From the NCBI RefSeq assembly GCF_030433715.1, contig NZ_JAROCC010000016.1, positions 1-60,645 on the forward strand: DNA of 60,645 nucleotides. Reading direction: 5' to 3'. Source of the stretch: Sporosarcina highlanderae. Its GTDB lineage: Bacteria > Bacillota > Bacilli > Bacillales_A > Planococcaceae. Positions 49,179-56,872 of this stretch are shown here, one piece after another (the first letter of the stretch is position 1; each line of letters opens with the position of its first letter). Below the pieces are notes generated by a model. It saw nothing but the letters and a program-made list of their open reading frames with translations. It searched no databases and was not told the origin of the DNA. A program made the position numbers and the translations under genes.

Positions 49179-49844
49179 TTGGATTTACGTATCGAACCTT
49201 CAAATGCAAAACTACCACAAGAAATAATCGATGGGTTAGGTGCTATAAGTACTACGATCATTGCCGATGCAATGGGTGTATTTAATGCAATGATAGGAGT
49301 TGCACATTTTAATAATCCGGATGTTCAAATGGTTGGGCAGGCTTTGACAGTCAAAACAATGCCTAAAGACAATTTGATGTTTCATAAAGCGATCGAGTTA
49401 GCATCGCCCGGCGATGTTATTGTTGTTGAAGCCGGTGGAGATGCAAGTAGCGCGTTATTAGGAGAAATGATGTGCATGATTGGGAAGAGATATCGCATTT
49501 CTGGCTATGTAGTAGATGGAGCGATCAGAGATGCGGAAGCGATAAAACAAATCGGCTTTCCCGTTTTTGCAAAAGGCGTGAACCCTAAGGGTCCTTTCAA
49601 AGAAAGTCCAGGACAAATCAATGTTCCTATTAGCTGTGCTGGAGTTTCAGTGAATCCGGGTGATGTCATTGTAGGTGATAACGATGGGGTAGTGGTTGTC
49701 CCTTATGAACAGGCGGAAAAGGTGCTAAAAAGAGCAAAAACACTATACGCTCATGAACAAGAGATGATCACTCAAATCGAAGCGGGTACATTAGACAGAA
49801 GTTGGATAGACGAAACATTAAAGAAGATAGGGTTGAAATTTTAA
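49179..49844 (+). CDS. RraA-like aldolase/decarboxylase
   Basis: A 221-residue member of the RraA/HMG-CHA-aldolase superfamily. The catalytic region with GEMMCMIGKRYRISGYVVDG and AIRDAE supplies the Gly-rich loop and the Arg-Asp pair that binds Mg2+ and pyruvate enolate. Relatives cleave 4-hydroxy-4-methyl-2-oxoglutarate or decarboxylate oxaloacetate; I cannot tell which here. AAAGGAG is eight bases before the TTG at 49179, which I prefer over the GTG at 49170. Last gene of the cluster. Confidence 0.85.
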   Translation: MDLRIEPSNAKLPQEIIDGLGAISTTIIADAMGVFNAMIGVAHFNNPDVQMVGQALTVKTMPKDNLMFHKAIELASPGDVIVVEAGGDASSALLGEMMCMIGKRYRISGYVVDGAIRDAEAIKQIGFPVFAKGVNPKGPFKESPGQINVPISCAGVSVNPGDVIVGDNDGVVVVPYEQAEKVLKRAKTLYAHEQEMITQIEAGTLDRSWIDETLKKIGLKF

Positions 49845-49846
49845 GT

Positions 49847-49896
49847 TGGGCCAGTTCCTCAGTTCAGTAAAGTTATACCGAACTGGGGGTCTGGCC
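49847..49896 (+). terminator. hairpin after the RraA-like gene
   Basis: GGCCAG/CTGGCC outer pairs and CAGTTC-A-GTA/TAC-C-GAACTG inner pairs. The T tract is missing. About 37 of 50 bases match the hairpin at 44886-44935 and several paired bases change together, so both descend from one structured element. Confidence 0.65.
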
Positions 49897-49941
49897 ATAA
49901 CCCAATAAGTCGAAAAACTTGTCAATGTGGCTATTATGTTT

Positions 49942-50904
49942 TTAATTCTTACTTCTGTTAAAAATATTCTTCTTAATAATCAAGTAGTTCTTAATCTCGA
50001 AGTTTAAATAAAATAGATTTGCTCTAACTTCAAATTCTTCCCTTGTCTCCGGTAATTCTGTTTCACGAATGGACTCTTCGTATTCCTCTAATAGCTTTAG
50101 TGCAACGGTTGTATCGCCTGAATCCACATGTTGACTTATATTCAGAAAGATATTAGCAAGCATTCCTTTTTGTTTGACATCTAACTCTGATGAGGAAACA
50201 ATATCTAAGATGGTTACCATCTGTTTTAGGATGCCTAATTGATCCTCTCGCATTTCGAAATAATAATAATCCTTATTTTCTTTTCTCAACAGATGATTTT
50301 CTACGTCTTGTATAGTAATGTTTTTAGCGTTATTAAGGATATTTTCCGCTTCGAGTAATTCTTTACCGTCCCACTTTTTCTCACTATCTTTTAATAATGC
50401 AGAGAATTGGTATAAAATCACGCTGAATTTATTTTCAATTTCCATTTTATATTTTTCGATTTCTTTCTTAAGGCTTGGCATAATACTGTTTACAAGTAAG
50501 GCAATTCCTATACCAATGAAAATAATATAGAGTTCATTCAACAAGTTCGCCAAATTGGCTTCCTTGACTGTATAGATATGCATAATAACAACTATGCTTG
50601 TAACAAAACCTTCCTGAATTCGTGCTTTCATAAGGATTGGGACAAGCAATAGGATGAACAGCGTTAAGACTAAGGGATGATACCCCAATATTTCAAAACA
50701 TAACGAACCAAGAATTAAAGATAATAAAGATGCGAAAAACTTTTTCTGGATGGAAATTAGTGTCTTTCTTTTTGTCTTCTCGATACACATGATAACGATG
50801 ATGGCAGCAAATGATCCAAACTCCAAGTCGAATAGACTCGTAATCCAAATTGCTAACCCCGCCCCTATTGCAGTTTTAATTGTCCGGTATCCCATTCCGA
50901 CCAT
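49942..50904 (-). CDS. aromatic acid exporter family protein (ArAE_1)
   Basis: A 320-residue protein with five or six N-terminal membrane segments (about 1-135, starting GYRTIKTAIGAGLAIWI) and a long cytoplasmic helical C-terminal domain. This is the layout of the aromatic acid exporter family member 1 group, as in YqjA of B. subtilis. Members may export aromatic acids or other weak acids. AGAGGG is spaced best for the ATG at 50904 (upstream GTG and ATG also possible). A TATAAT (minus strand, about 50937-50932) lies upstream. Head-on to replication, beside the catabolic cluster. Confidence 0.82.
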   Translation of the reverse strand: MVGMGYRTIKTAIGAGLAIWITSLFDLEFGSFAAIIVIMCIEKTKRKTLISIQKKFFASLLSLILGSLCFEILGYHPLVLTLFILLLVPILMKARIQEGFVTSIVVIMHIYTVKEANLANLLNELYIIFIGIGIALLVNSIMPSLKKEIEKYKMEIENKFSVILYQFSALLKDSEKKWDGKELLEAENILNNAKNITIQDVENHLLRKENKDYYYFEMREDQLGILKQMVTILDIVSSSELDVKQKGMLANIFLNISQHVDSGDTTVALKLLEEYEESIRETELPETREEFEVRANLFYLNFEIKNYLIIKKNIFNRSKN

Positions 50905-51004
50905 AAGCATCACCCTCTTGATTTCTATATTTTATTATACCCAAGTTCGAGCAAAAACAAATATTAGTAACGTTGCCCTAAAAATGTAAGGAGTTGGTGG
51001 TCGT

Positions 51005-51910
51005 ATGTCTAAAAGTAAAATAACGGTGATTGGGAGCATTAATATGGATTTGGTGACAAGCACAAGCCGAATTCCCAAGGTGGGTGAAACGTTGCTTGGT
51101 GATTCGTTCCATACGATACCAGGTGGAAAAGGTGCGAATCAGGCTGTTGCAGCGGCGCGGCTTGGCGCAGACGTGACAATGATTGGTGCGGTAGGTGATG
51201 ATTCGTTTGGTGAAATGCTAGTGAGCAATTTAACGAATCAAGGCATAAATACTGAAAACATCATAAGAGTCCAGGATTGCTGTACTGGAATAGCATCTAT
51301 AACAATATCCGATAGAGACAATAGTATCATTGTCGTACCTGGAGCAAACAGCCATGTAACTCCGGATATGATCGAAAAAAATGAAGATAAAATCAAAAAT
51401 AGCGATATTCTTTTATTACAATTGGAAATTCCGCTTGAAAGTGTTATTAGGGCTGTAGAGCTTGCGAAAAAACACAACACGCTTACAATATTAAATCCTG
51501 CTCCTGTTATGGAGCTTCCTATGGAGTTATTAGGAATGGTGGATTATTTAACACCTAATGAACATGAACAAATGCTACTTTTCGCTTCAACGGACGGGAC
51601 TGAAAAAGAATTAGAGAAACTAAAAGAAAAGTGCATTGTAACAAAAGGATCCAAAGGGGTTATACTTTACAGCAACGGCAATGATGTAAAGATTCCAAGC
51701 ATCCCTGTTGAAGCTGTGGATACAACAGGCGCGGGTGATTCCTTTAATGGAGCATTGGCCTTTTCTTTATGTGAAGGGATGAAAATTGAAGATGCCTGCC
51801 GGTTTGCCAATGTTGTCGGGGCAATTTCAGTTACGAAGCTTGGAGCACAAAATGGGATGCCGACCAAAAAAGAGGTTGAGGAATTTTTAGAGGCTAATAA
51901 ATTAATTTGA
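51005..51910 (+). CDS. rbsK: ribokinase
   Basis: A 301-residue PfkB-family kinase that makes ribose-5-phosphate from ribose and ATP. N-terminal GSINMDLV and GGKGANQAVAAARLG and the C-terminal signature DTTGAGDSFNGALA (catalytic Asp and anion hole) match ribokinase. AAGGAG precedes the ATG. The nucleoside hydrolase gene starts 21 bases after its stop codon, so ribose freed from nucleosides would be the likely substrate. Confidence 0.93.
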   Translation: MSKSKITVIGSINMDLVTSTSRIPKVGETLLGDSFHTIPGGKGANQAVAAARLGADVTMIGAVGDDSFGEMLVSNLTNQGINTENIIRVQDCCTGIASITISDRDNSIIVVPGANSHVTPDMIEKNEDKIKNSDILLLQLEIPLESVIRAVELAKKHNTLTILNPAPVMELPMELLGMVDYLTPNEHEQMLLFASTDGTEKELEKLKEKCIVTKGSKGVILYSNGNDVKIPSIPVEAVDTTGAGDSFNGALAFSLCEGMKIEDACRFANVVGAISVTKLGAQNGMPTKKEVEEFLEANKLI

Positions 51911-51931
51911 ACTGAAATGGAGAGATGACGT

Positions 51932-52843
51932 ATGAAGCCTATTATTTTGGACGTTGATACTGGAATTGATGATGCATTAGCAATTACATATGCCTTGAAC
52001 TCCCCTGAGTTAGATGTAATCGGTTTAACAACATGCTTTGGAAATAACTCACTTGAGAATACAACCCGCAGTACGCTTGTGATTTTGGAAAAGGTCGGGA
52101 AACCCGTACCTGTCTATATGGGCGCGGATAAACCGCTAAAACGTGGGATAAATAAATTCCCTATCCATGTTCACGGGGAGTATGGATTGGGTAACAACTT
52201 TCCTGACGAGCCTGTCAGGAAACCAGAGGCTAAAAGTGCGGCGGATTTTATTATCAGCCAAGTAAAAAAGCGACCTCACGAAATTACAATAATTCCGGTC
52301 GGACCGCTTACTAATCTTGCTCAAGCGATTATAAAGGCACCTGAAATTATCCCTCTTTTCAAAGAAGTCATCATTATGGGTGGTGCAGTCTTTGCTCCCG
52401 GCAATGTCACACCCTATAGCGAAGCAAATATATTAGCCGACCCCGAAGCAGCGGATTATGTGTTTTCCTCAGGGCTGCCAGTAACTATTGTAGGTCTTGA
52501 TGTTACGATGAAGACTCTCTTACCAGCAGCAACTTTAGACGACTGGCGGGCAATGGGAACGGATGATGCACGTTTTTATGCCGATATGACAGAGTTTTAT
52601 ATACAAGCATATGAAGAATTTGAACCCGGATTTGGGGGCTGTGCCCTGCATGACCCGTTAGCTGTAGGCGTCGCTATAGATCCTAGTTTTGTTAGAAGAG
52701 AGGAATGGAATGTAAAGGTTGTTCTTGAAGGAGAAGAGACCGGTAGAACAATAGCATCTCCCGAGGGTGAATTGAAAGTTCAAGTGTGCACTGAAGTTAA
52801 GGCGGATCAATTTTTAAAGCATTTTCTTGGTCGTATTTTATAA
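51932..52843 (+). CDS. ribonucleoside hydrolase (inosine-uridine type)
   Basis: A 303-residue nucleoside hydrolase that splits N-ribosides into base and ribose. The Ca2+-binding N-terminal motif is DVDTGIDDA (7-15). GGAVFAPGNVTPYSEANI and HDPLAV near the C-terminus are further family motifs. The two-gene unit with ribokinase supplies ribose-5-phosphate and a free base. Substrate preference (purine or pyrimidine) cannot be read from the sequence. A terminator follows. Confidence 0.93.
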   Translation: MKPIILDVDTGIDDALAITYALNSPELDVIGLTTCFGNNSLENTTRSTLVILEKVGKPVPVYMGADKPLKRGINKFPIHVHGEYGLGNNFPDEPVRKPEAKSAADFIISQVKKRPHEITIIPVGPLTNLAQAIIKAPEIIPLFKEVIIMGGAVFAPGNVTPYSEANILADPEAADYVFSSGLPVTIVGLDVTMKTLLPAATLDDWRAMGTDDARFYADMTEFYIQAYEEFEPGFGGCALHDPLAVGVAIDPSFVRREEWNVKVVLEGEETGRTIASPEGELKVQVCTEVKADQFLKHFLGRIL

Positions 52844-52855
52844 TTGCTATAAAAT

Positions 52856-52899
52856 AAAAGTGTTGCTCACGCTATTTTTATGAGTGACACTTTTTTTAA
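52856..52899 (+). terminator. terminator after the nucleoside hydrolase gene
   Basis: AAAAGTGT-T-GCTCAC, loop, GTGAGTGACACTTTT-type arm (TATGAGTGACACTTTT) then T. Confidence 0.8.
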
Positions 52900-52948
52900 T
52901 ATGGTAGTATAAAGTTAAAAGACTTCATAACAACGGTGGTAATGGCGA

Positions 52949-53857
52949 ATGAATCGACTTAAAGGTATTTTAATGATAATAACGGGAGCAATGATGTGGG
53001 GGGCGACGGGGCCGATGATGGAATGGATTCTCTCAACGAGCGATATGACCATCTCCTTCATGCTGACTGTCCGCTTAATAGTTGCGGGCTTTTTTGTTTT
53101 ACTTTTTTTGAAAATCAATGGCAGGGATATTTATCAGCCGCTGCGACATAAAGTCTGGCTACGGCAAATGGTCATTTTTGGGGTATTCGGCATGCTTGGC
53201 GTACAGCTCACGTTTGTCGGGTCCATTAACGCAAGTAATGCGGTCATTGCGACATTATTTCAGTTTTTAGCGCCGATTTATATTATTTTATTCGTTTCAG
53301 TTCGGCACAAGGTCTTGCCGCCAATAGCGCAAGTGGCCGGAATGATTGTGACGATGGTAGGTCTCTTTTATCTTTTGACGAATGGTTCGCTCTCCGGATT
53401 CGCATTAAGTTCCGGGGCGGTCGCCTGGGGTATTTCTGTAGGTTTCGCATTTACGGTCTATACGCTTTATCCCGCAAGTTTAATGAAAGAATGGGGCGTC
53501 CTTCTATCTGTCGGTTGGGGAATGCTTATAGGCGGCGGGGTATTATTCCTTGTAAGTGTTACGAAACTACAGGCCGGAATAGTAACCCTCGGCGATTGGA
53601 AAATCACCTTGATGCTTTCATTAGTTATTATAGTCGGTACGGTGGCCTTCCTATTATTCTTAGGGAGCATGAAGTACATATCACCTGTCGAAACGAGTCT
53701 TCTATCAAGCTTCGAACCACTGACTGCAATGATCATCTCTGTCATCTGGTTTGGCAGTGTACTTGGCAAATGGCAGCTTGCCGGAGCAATAATTATGCTC
53801 ATTGGTGTCACAGGGTTATCGATAGCGGGAGGTAAGGTGAAAGAGGAACAAGGCTAG
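52949..53857 (+). CDS. EamA/DMT superfamily transporter
   Basis: A 302-residue inner-membrane protein with ten predicted hydrophobic segments in two EamA repeats. The first starts MNRLKGILMIITGAMMWGAT and the second around GAVAWGISVGFAFTVY; the end is followed by a short basic/acidic tail. These are small-metabolite exporters or importers of unknown specificity. GGTGGTAATGGCG precedes the ATG. Standalone gene. Confidence 0.88.
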   Translation: MNRLKGILMIITGAMMWGATGPMMEWILSTSDMTISFMLTVRLIVAGFFVLLFLKINGRDIYQPLRHKVWLRQMVIFGVFGMLGVQLTFVGSINASNAVIATLFQFLAPIYIILFVSVRHKVLPPIAQVAGMIVTMVGLFYLLTNGSLSGFALSSGAVAWGISVGFAFTVYTLYPASLMKEWGVLLSVGWGMLIGGGVLFLVSVTKLQAGIVTLGDWKITLMLSLVIIVGTVAFLLFLGSMKYISPVETSLLSSFEPLTAMIISVIWFGSVLGKWQLAGAIIMLIGVTGLSIAGGKVKEEQG

Positions 53858-53944
53858 GAAAGATTAATTTAACGGCAAATTCTGTAACTTCCCCCCCACA
53901 TCTGCGTCCTACAAAGTAGTGAATATATGGAAAGAGTGGATGAG

Positions 53945-54832
53945 ATGAAAAGGAAAATTGTGATGGCGGGGGGCACTGGTTTCATAGGAAAGTTTTTTGA
54001 GAATAGATTTACGGATTCTGGATATGAGGTCGTCCACATTTCAAGACGGCCGCAGCATATTGCCTGGACTGATACTGAAAACATTGTGAAAGCGTTGGAT
54101 GGAGCGGAAATGCTCATCAACCTTGCCGGAAAAACAGTTAATTGCCGTTACAACGACAAAAACAAGAAGGATATCATGCAATCCAGGACAGAGACGACCG
54201 AGATCCTTGGTCATGCAATCGAAAAATGTGATAATCCTCCTCCGCTATGGATCAATTCAAGCACCGCAACCATTTATCGGCATGCGGAGGACAGACCAAT
54301 GACGGAGGCGGACGGAGAGATAGGTACCGGATTTTCCGTAGATGTGGCAAAAGCCTGGGAAGCATCTCTTTTTGCATTCAAGCTTCCACACACGAGACAA
54401 GTTGCGTTACGGATTGCCATCGTATTAGGCGAAGATGGTGGTGTCATGGAACCTTACGTGAATCTTGTACAATTTGGACTTGGCGGAGTACAGGGTCCTG
54501 GCAACCAAATGTTTAGCTGGATCCATGTTGAAGACTTATATCGTATCGTCCTCTTTCTAAAAGAGAACGAGAAGCTGTCCGGAGTTTTCAATTGCGCAGC
54601 ACCTTGTCCCGTTACAAACCGAGAGTTCATGGCGGAATTGCGTAAGAGGATGAATCGTAGTTTCGGCCTTTCCTCTCCAAAATGGATGCTCGAAATGGGG
54701 GCTGTCTTTATAGGCACGGAAACAGAGTTGGTTTTGAAGAGTCGATGGGTTGTGCCTGATCGATTGGAGAAGGAAGGGTTTAATTTTACATTTGACACGA
54801 TTGATAAGGCACTTTTGCAAATCTTGAAGTGA
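53945..54832 (+). CDS. TIGR01777 family SDR-type epimerase (YfcH-like)
   Basis: A 295-residue Rossmann-fold protein with MAGGTGFIGKFF as NAD(P)-binding site, INLAGKTVNCRY and the SSTATIY segment, then RIAIVLGEDGGVM and a C-terminal DUF1731-like part. Such proteins are annotated as NAD-dependent epimerases of unknown substrate. An ATG six codons upstream (53927) is possible; I prefer MKRKIVMAGG. No operon partner is evident. Confidence 0.87.
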   Translation: MKRKIVMAGGTGFIGKFFENRFTDSGYEVVHISRRPQHIAWTDTENIVKALDGAEMLINLAGKTVNCRYNDKNKKDIMQSRTETTEILGHAIEKCDNPPPLWINSSTATIYRHAEDRPMTEADGEIGTGFSVDVAKAWEASLFAFKLPHTRQVALRIAIVLGEDGGVMEPYVNLVQFGLGGVQGPGNQMFSWIHVEDLYRIVLFLKENEKLSGVFNCAAPCPVTNREFMAELRKRMNRSFGLSSPKWMLEMGAVFIGTETELVLKSRWVVPDRLEKEGFNFTFDTIDKALLQILK

Positions 54833-54914
54833 CAAGGATAAGAAATTGGTTTGTTTAATCGGGAATAGATATACTCATAATATAAATATACAGTAGGCAG
54901 GGAGACGATTAACC

Positions 54915-55313
54915 ATGGGAAAGGTTTTACCTTTTTTAATGTTTCAAGAAGGCAATGCAGAAGAAGCGATGAACTATTACACGTCCCTCGTTAACGATTC
55001 AGAAATTCTGAGCATTGTCCGCTATGGTGCAGAAGGACCGGGAGATGAAGGAACAGTAATGCAGGCCAGGTTCACTCTAAAAGGGCAGGAATTCATGTGT
55101 ATTGACAGTAATATAAAGCATCAGTTTACGTTCACACCGTCCTTCTCCATCTACGTTACTTGTGATTCGGAAGAAGAGCTTACGAATCTATACGAGACAC
55201 TGCTTGAAGGCGGCCAAGCACTTATGCCGATAGATAATTACGGGTTCAGTCAGAAGTTTGGTTGGGTCAATGATCGATTTGGTGTTTCCTGGCAAATTGA
55301 TCTACCTTTTTAA
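54915..55313 (+). CDS. VOC family protein (PhnB-like)
   Basis: A 132-residue glyoxalase/bleomycin-resistance fold protein of the PhnB/3-demethylubiquinone methyltransferase-like subgroup. Recognisable parts are FLMFQEGNAEEAMNYYTSLV, FMCIDSN, PSFSIYVTCDSEEE and FGWVNDRFGVSWQIDLP. No function can be assigned; the family includes metal-dependent enzymes and binding proteins. GGGAGACG precedes the ATG. Confidence 0.87.
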   Translation: MGKVLPFLMFQEGNAEEAMNYYTSLVNDSEILSIVRYGAEGPGDEGTVMQARFTLKGQEFMCIDSNIKHQFTFTPSFSIYVTCDSEEELTNLYETLLEGGQALMPIDNYGFSQKFGWVNDRFGVSWQIDLPF

Positions 55314-55360
55314 AAGCATAATTAGAAATAGTTCCAATAATGTTATATTAGTAAAATGTA

Positions 55361-55470
55361 TTGACAACCCTAAATTCCTTTTGGTAGATTACTTCTAATA
55401 TAGAAATCGAAGACGGGAAAGAAACCTCTTTTATCCTATAAACTCGTCCCTGTTACGGGACGAGTTTTTT
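55361..55470 (+). promoter_or_regulatory. promoter followed by terminator in the yitT leader
   Basis: TTGACA (55361-55366), 18-base spacer, TAGATT (55385-55390), then a terminator AACTCGTCCC / GGGACGAGTT with T run (55440-55470). An RNA of about 75 bases would end 60 bases before the yitT start. It could be an attenuator or a small RNA. No known riboswitch family is recognised. Confidence 0.6.
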
Positions 55471-55529
55471 ATTTTAAGAGGTGAGTAGTTTCATAGGTCT
55501 TCTTTCGCGAAAGGGAGGTTTACGTAGGG

Positions 55530-56345
55530 ATGAAAAATTTGGTTGTCGTTGTAGGATCACTAATTGTTGCATTTGGGTTCAATTTCTTTTTGGTACCGTA
55601 TGGAATTTTAAGCAGTGGCATAAGCGGGATTGCCATTTTGATTGGCCTTGTCACCCCATTTGATATTGGGTTAATGAATCTCTTGCTCAATTTACCGTTG
55701 CTTGTTTTAGGGTATATTAAGCTTGGCAGAACGATAACAGTCAATACACTTGTTTGCGTAGCTTCCCTTTCAGTTTTTTTATATCTACTACCGGTCATTC
55801 CTGTCACAGATAATATCCTTCTTTCTGCCATTTTTGGAGGCATCATTGGCGGTATTGGTGTGGGGCTGATCTTAAAGTACTCAGGCACTTCTGGCGGATT
55901 GGATATTATTGCAATCATTCTTTCCCGAACTAGTAATGTCAGCGTAGGCCTTCTTCTGACTGGGATGAATGGAATTATCGTTTTGATTTCTGGTGCAGCT
56001 TTTGATTGGAATATTGCATTATATACATTATTATCCATCTACTTAACGGGTAAAATGATTGATACTCTCCATACAGATCACATTAAATTAACGATGCAAA
56101 TTGTGACGACAAAAGGAGAGTCCATACGGAAAGAATTGCTGGATTCCGTCTATCGAGGCATTACGATCACAGAGGGCTTTGGAGGGTATACTCAGGAAAC
56201 AAAGCATATTTTAATGATGGTTGTGACAAGGTACGAGACAATGCAGATTAAGTCAATTGTCCGTAGTCATGATGAAAATGCTTTCATTAATATATTTGAA
56301 ACAATCGAAGTCGATGGTCAGTTTGCAAAGACAAGAACGAAGTGA
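55530..56345 (+). CDS. YitT family membrane protein (DUF161/DUF2179)
   Basis: A 271-residue protein with five or six membrane segments (about 1-170) and a C-terminal cytoplasmic DUF2179 domain (about 185-265). The family features FNFFLVPYGILSSGISGIA and KYSGTSGGLDIIA are present. Function unknown. The gene follows a leader with an intrinsic terminator, so transcription through it may be conditional. AGGGAGG precedes the ATG. Confidence 0.9.
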   Translation: MKNLVVVVGSLIVAFGFNFFLVPYGILSSGISGIAILIGLVTPFDIGLMNLLLNLPLLVLGYIKLGRTITVNTLVCVASLSVFLYLLPVIPVTDNILLSAIFGGIIGGIGVGLILKYSGTSGGLDIIAIILSRTSNVSVGLLLTGMNGIIVLISGAAFDWNIALYTLLSIYLTGKMIDTLHTDHIKLTMQIVTTKGESIRKELLDSVYRGITITEGFGGYTQETKHILMMVVTRYETMQIKSIVRSHDENAFINIFETIEVDGQFAKTRTK

Positions 56346-56379
56346 TTGCCCGTTAATCCCAAACCGCGCATAGTTTCAG

Positions 56380-56414
56380 GATATTTTACAATACTAAGCA
56401 CGCCGTAAAATATC
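56380..56414 (+). other. hairpin between yitT and the small unknown gene
   Basis: GATATTTTAC, 15-base loop, GTAAAATATC: a perfect ten-base stem without a T tract, in the leader of the next gene. Confidence 0.5.
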
Positions 56415-56436
56415 TAATTTGCAGGAGGGAAGATAA

Positions 56437-56715
56437 ATGACTAAAGATTCAGGGCCAAGCTGGAAAAATAATCATCCAAGTACTAAATTAAGCAACTCTG
56501 TGCAAAAGGCAGATCGTTCGGTGAAACAGGCGATGTCACACCCTGAGGAAATGGCTGTTGAGCATGCATTTAACTCAATTGAACGTGCCGAAAATGCTTA
56601 CATGAATGCAGAGGAGCACAATGAGCATCTGGACACAGTTCAACAAAACAAAGAACAGATAGACATGTTGAGACGTCAATTGGATGATGTCCAGGAGACG
56701 TTGGAAGAGGAGTAA
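56437..56715 (+). CDS. small hydrophilic protein, unknown
   Basis: A 92-residue protein with no membrane segment. The N-terminal 30 residues are Ser/Asn/Lys rich (KDSGPSWKNNHPSTKLSN) and probably disordered; the C-terminal 60 are highly charged and helical, with heptad-like Leu/Ile spacing near the end (IDMLRRQLDDVQETLEEE), suggesting a coiled coil. GCAGGAGGG precedes the ATG. I do not recognise the family. A stem-loop follows the stop codon. Confidence 0.7.
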   Translation: MTKDSGPSWKNNHPSTKLSNSVQKADRSVKQAMSHPEEMAVEHAFNSIERAENAYMNAEEHNEHLDTVQQNKEQIDMLRRQLDDVQETLEEE

Positions 56716-56720
56716 GAACG

Positions 56721-56760
56721 GAATCACCCCATAGGTTTTTGAAGCTTATCGGGGTGATTC
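56721..56760 (+). terminator. stem-loop after the small unknown gene
   Basis: GAATCACCCC and GGGGTGATTC form a perfect ten-base stem with a 20-base loop. There is no T run, so termination would be weak or factor-assisted. Confidence 0.55.
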
Positions 56761-56810
56761 ACCCTATGCGTATTATTCCTGTTATCCTAATAATTATTGC
56801 TATAATCAAA

Positions 56811-56845
56811 GAGTGTCCGAACTATGGTTTGGGCTCTCTTTTTTC
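56811..56845 (+). terminator. intrinsic terminator upstream of the DUF4317 gene
   Basis: GAGTGTCCGAAC, loop TATG, GTTTGGGCTCTC then six T; 11 of 12 positions pair including wobble. A TATAAT at 56800-56805 lies directly in front. Confidence 0.7.
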
Positions 56846-56872
56846 ATATTTTCGGGGGAGTTGGAATGATAA

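Noticed and set aside
55395..55470. preQ1 or guanidine riboswitch in the yitT leader
   Set aside because: I could not match the conserved loops or pseudoknot partners of either class; only the terminator is clear.
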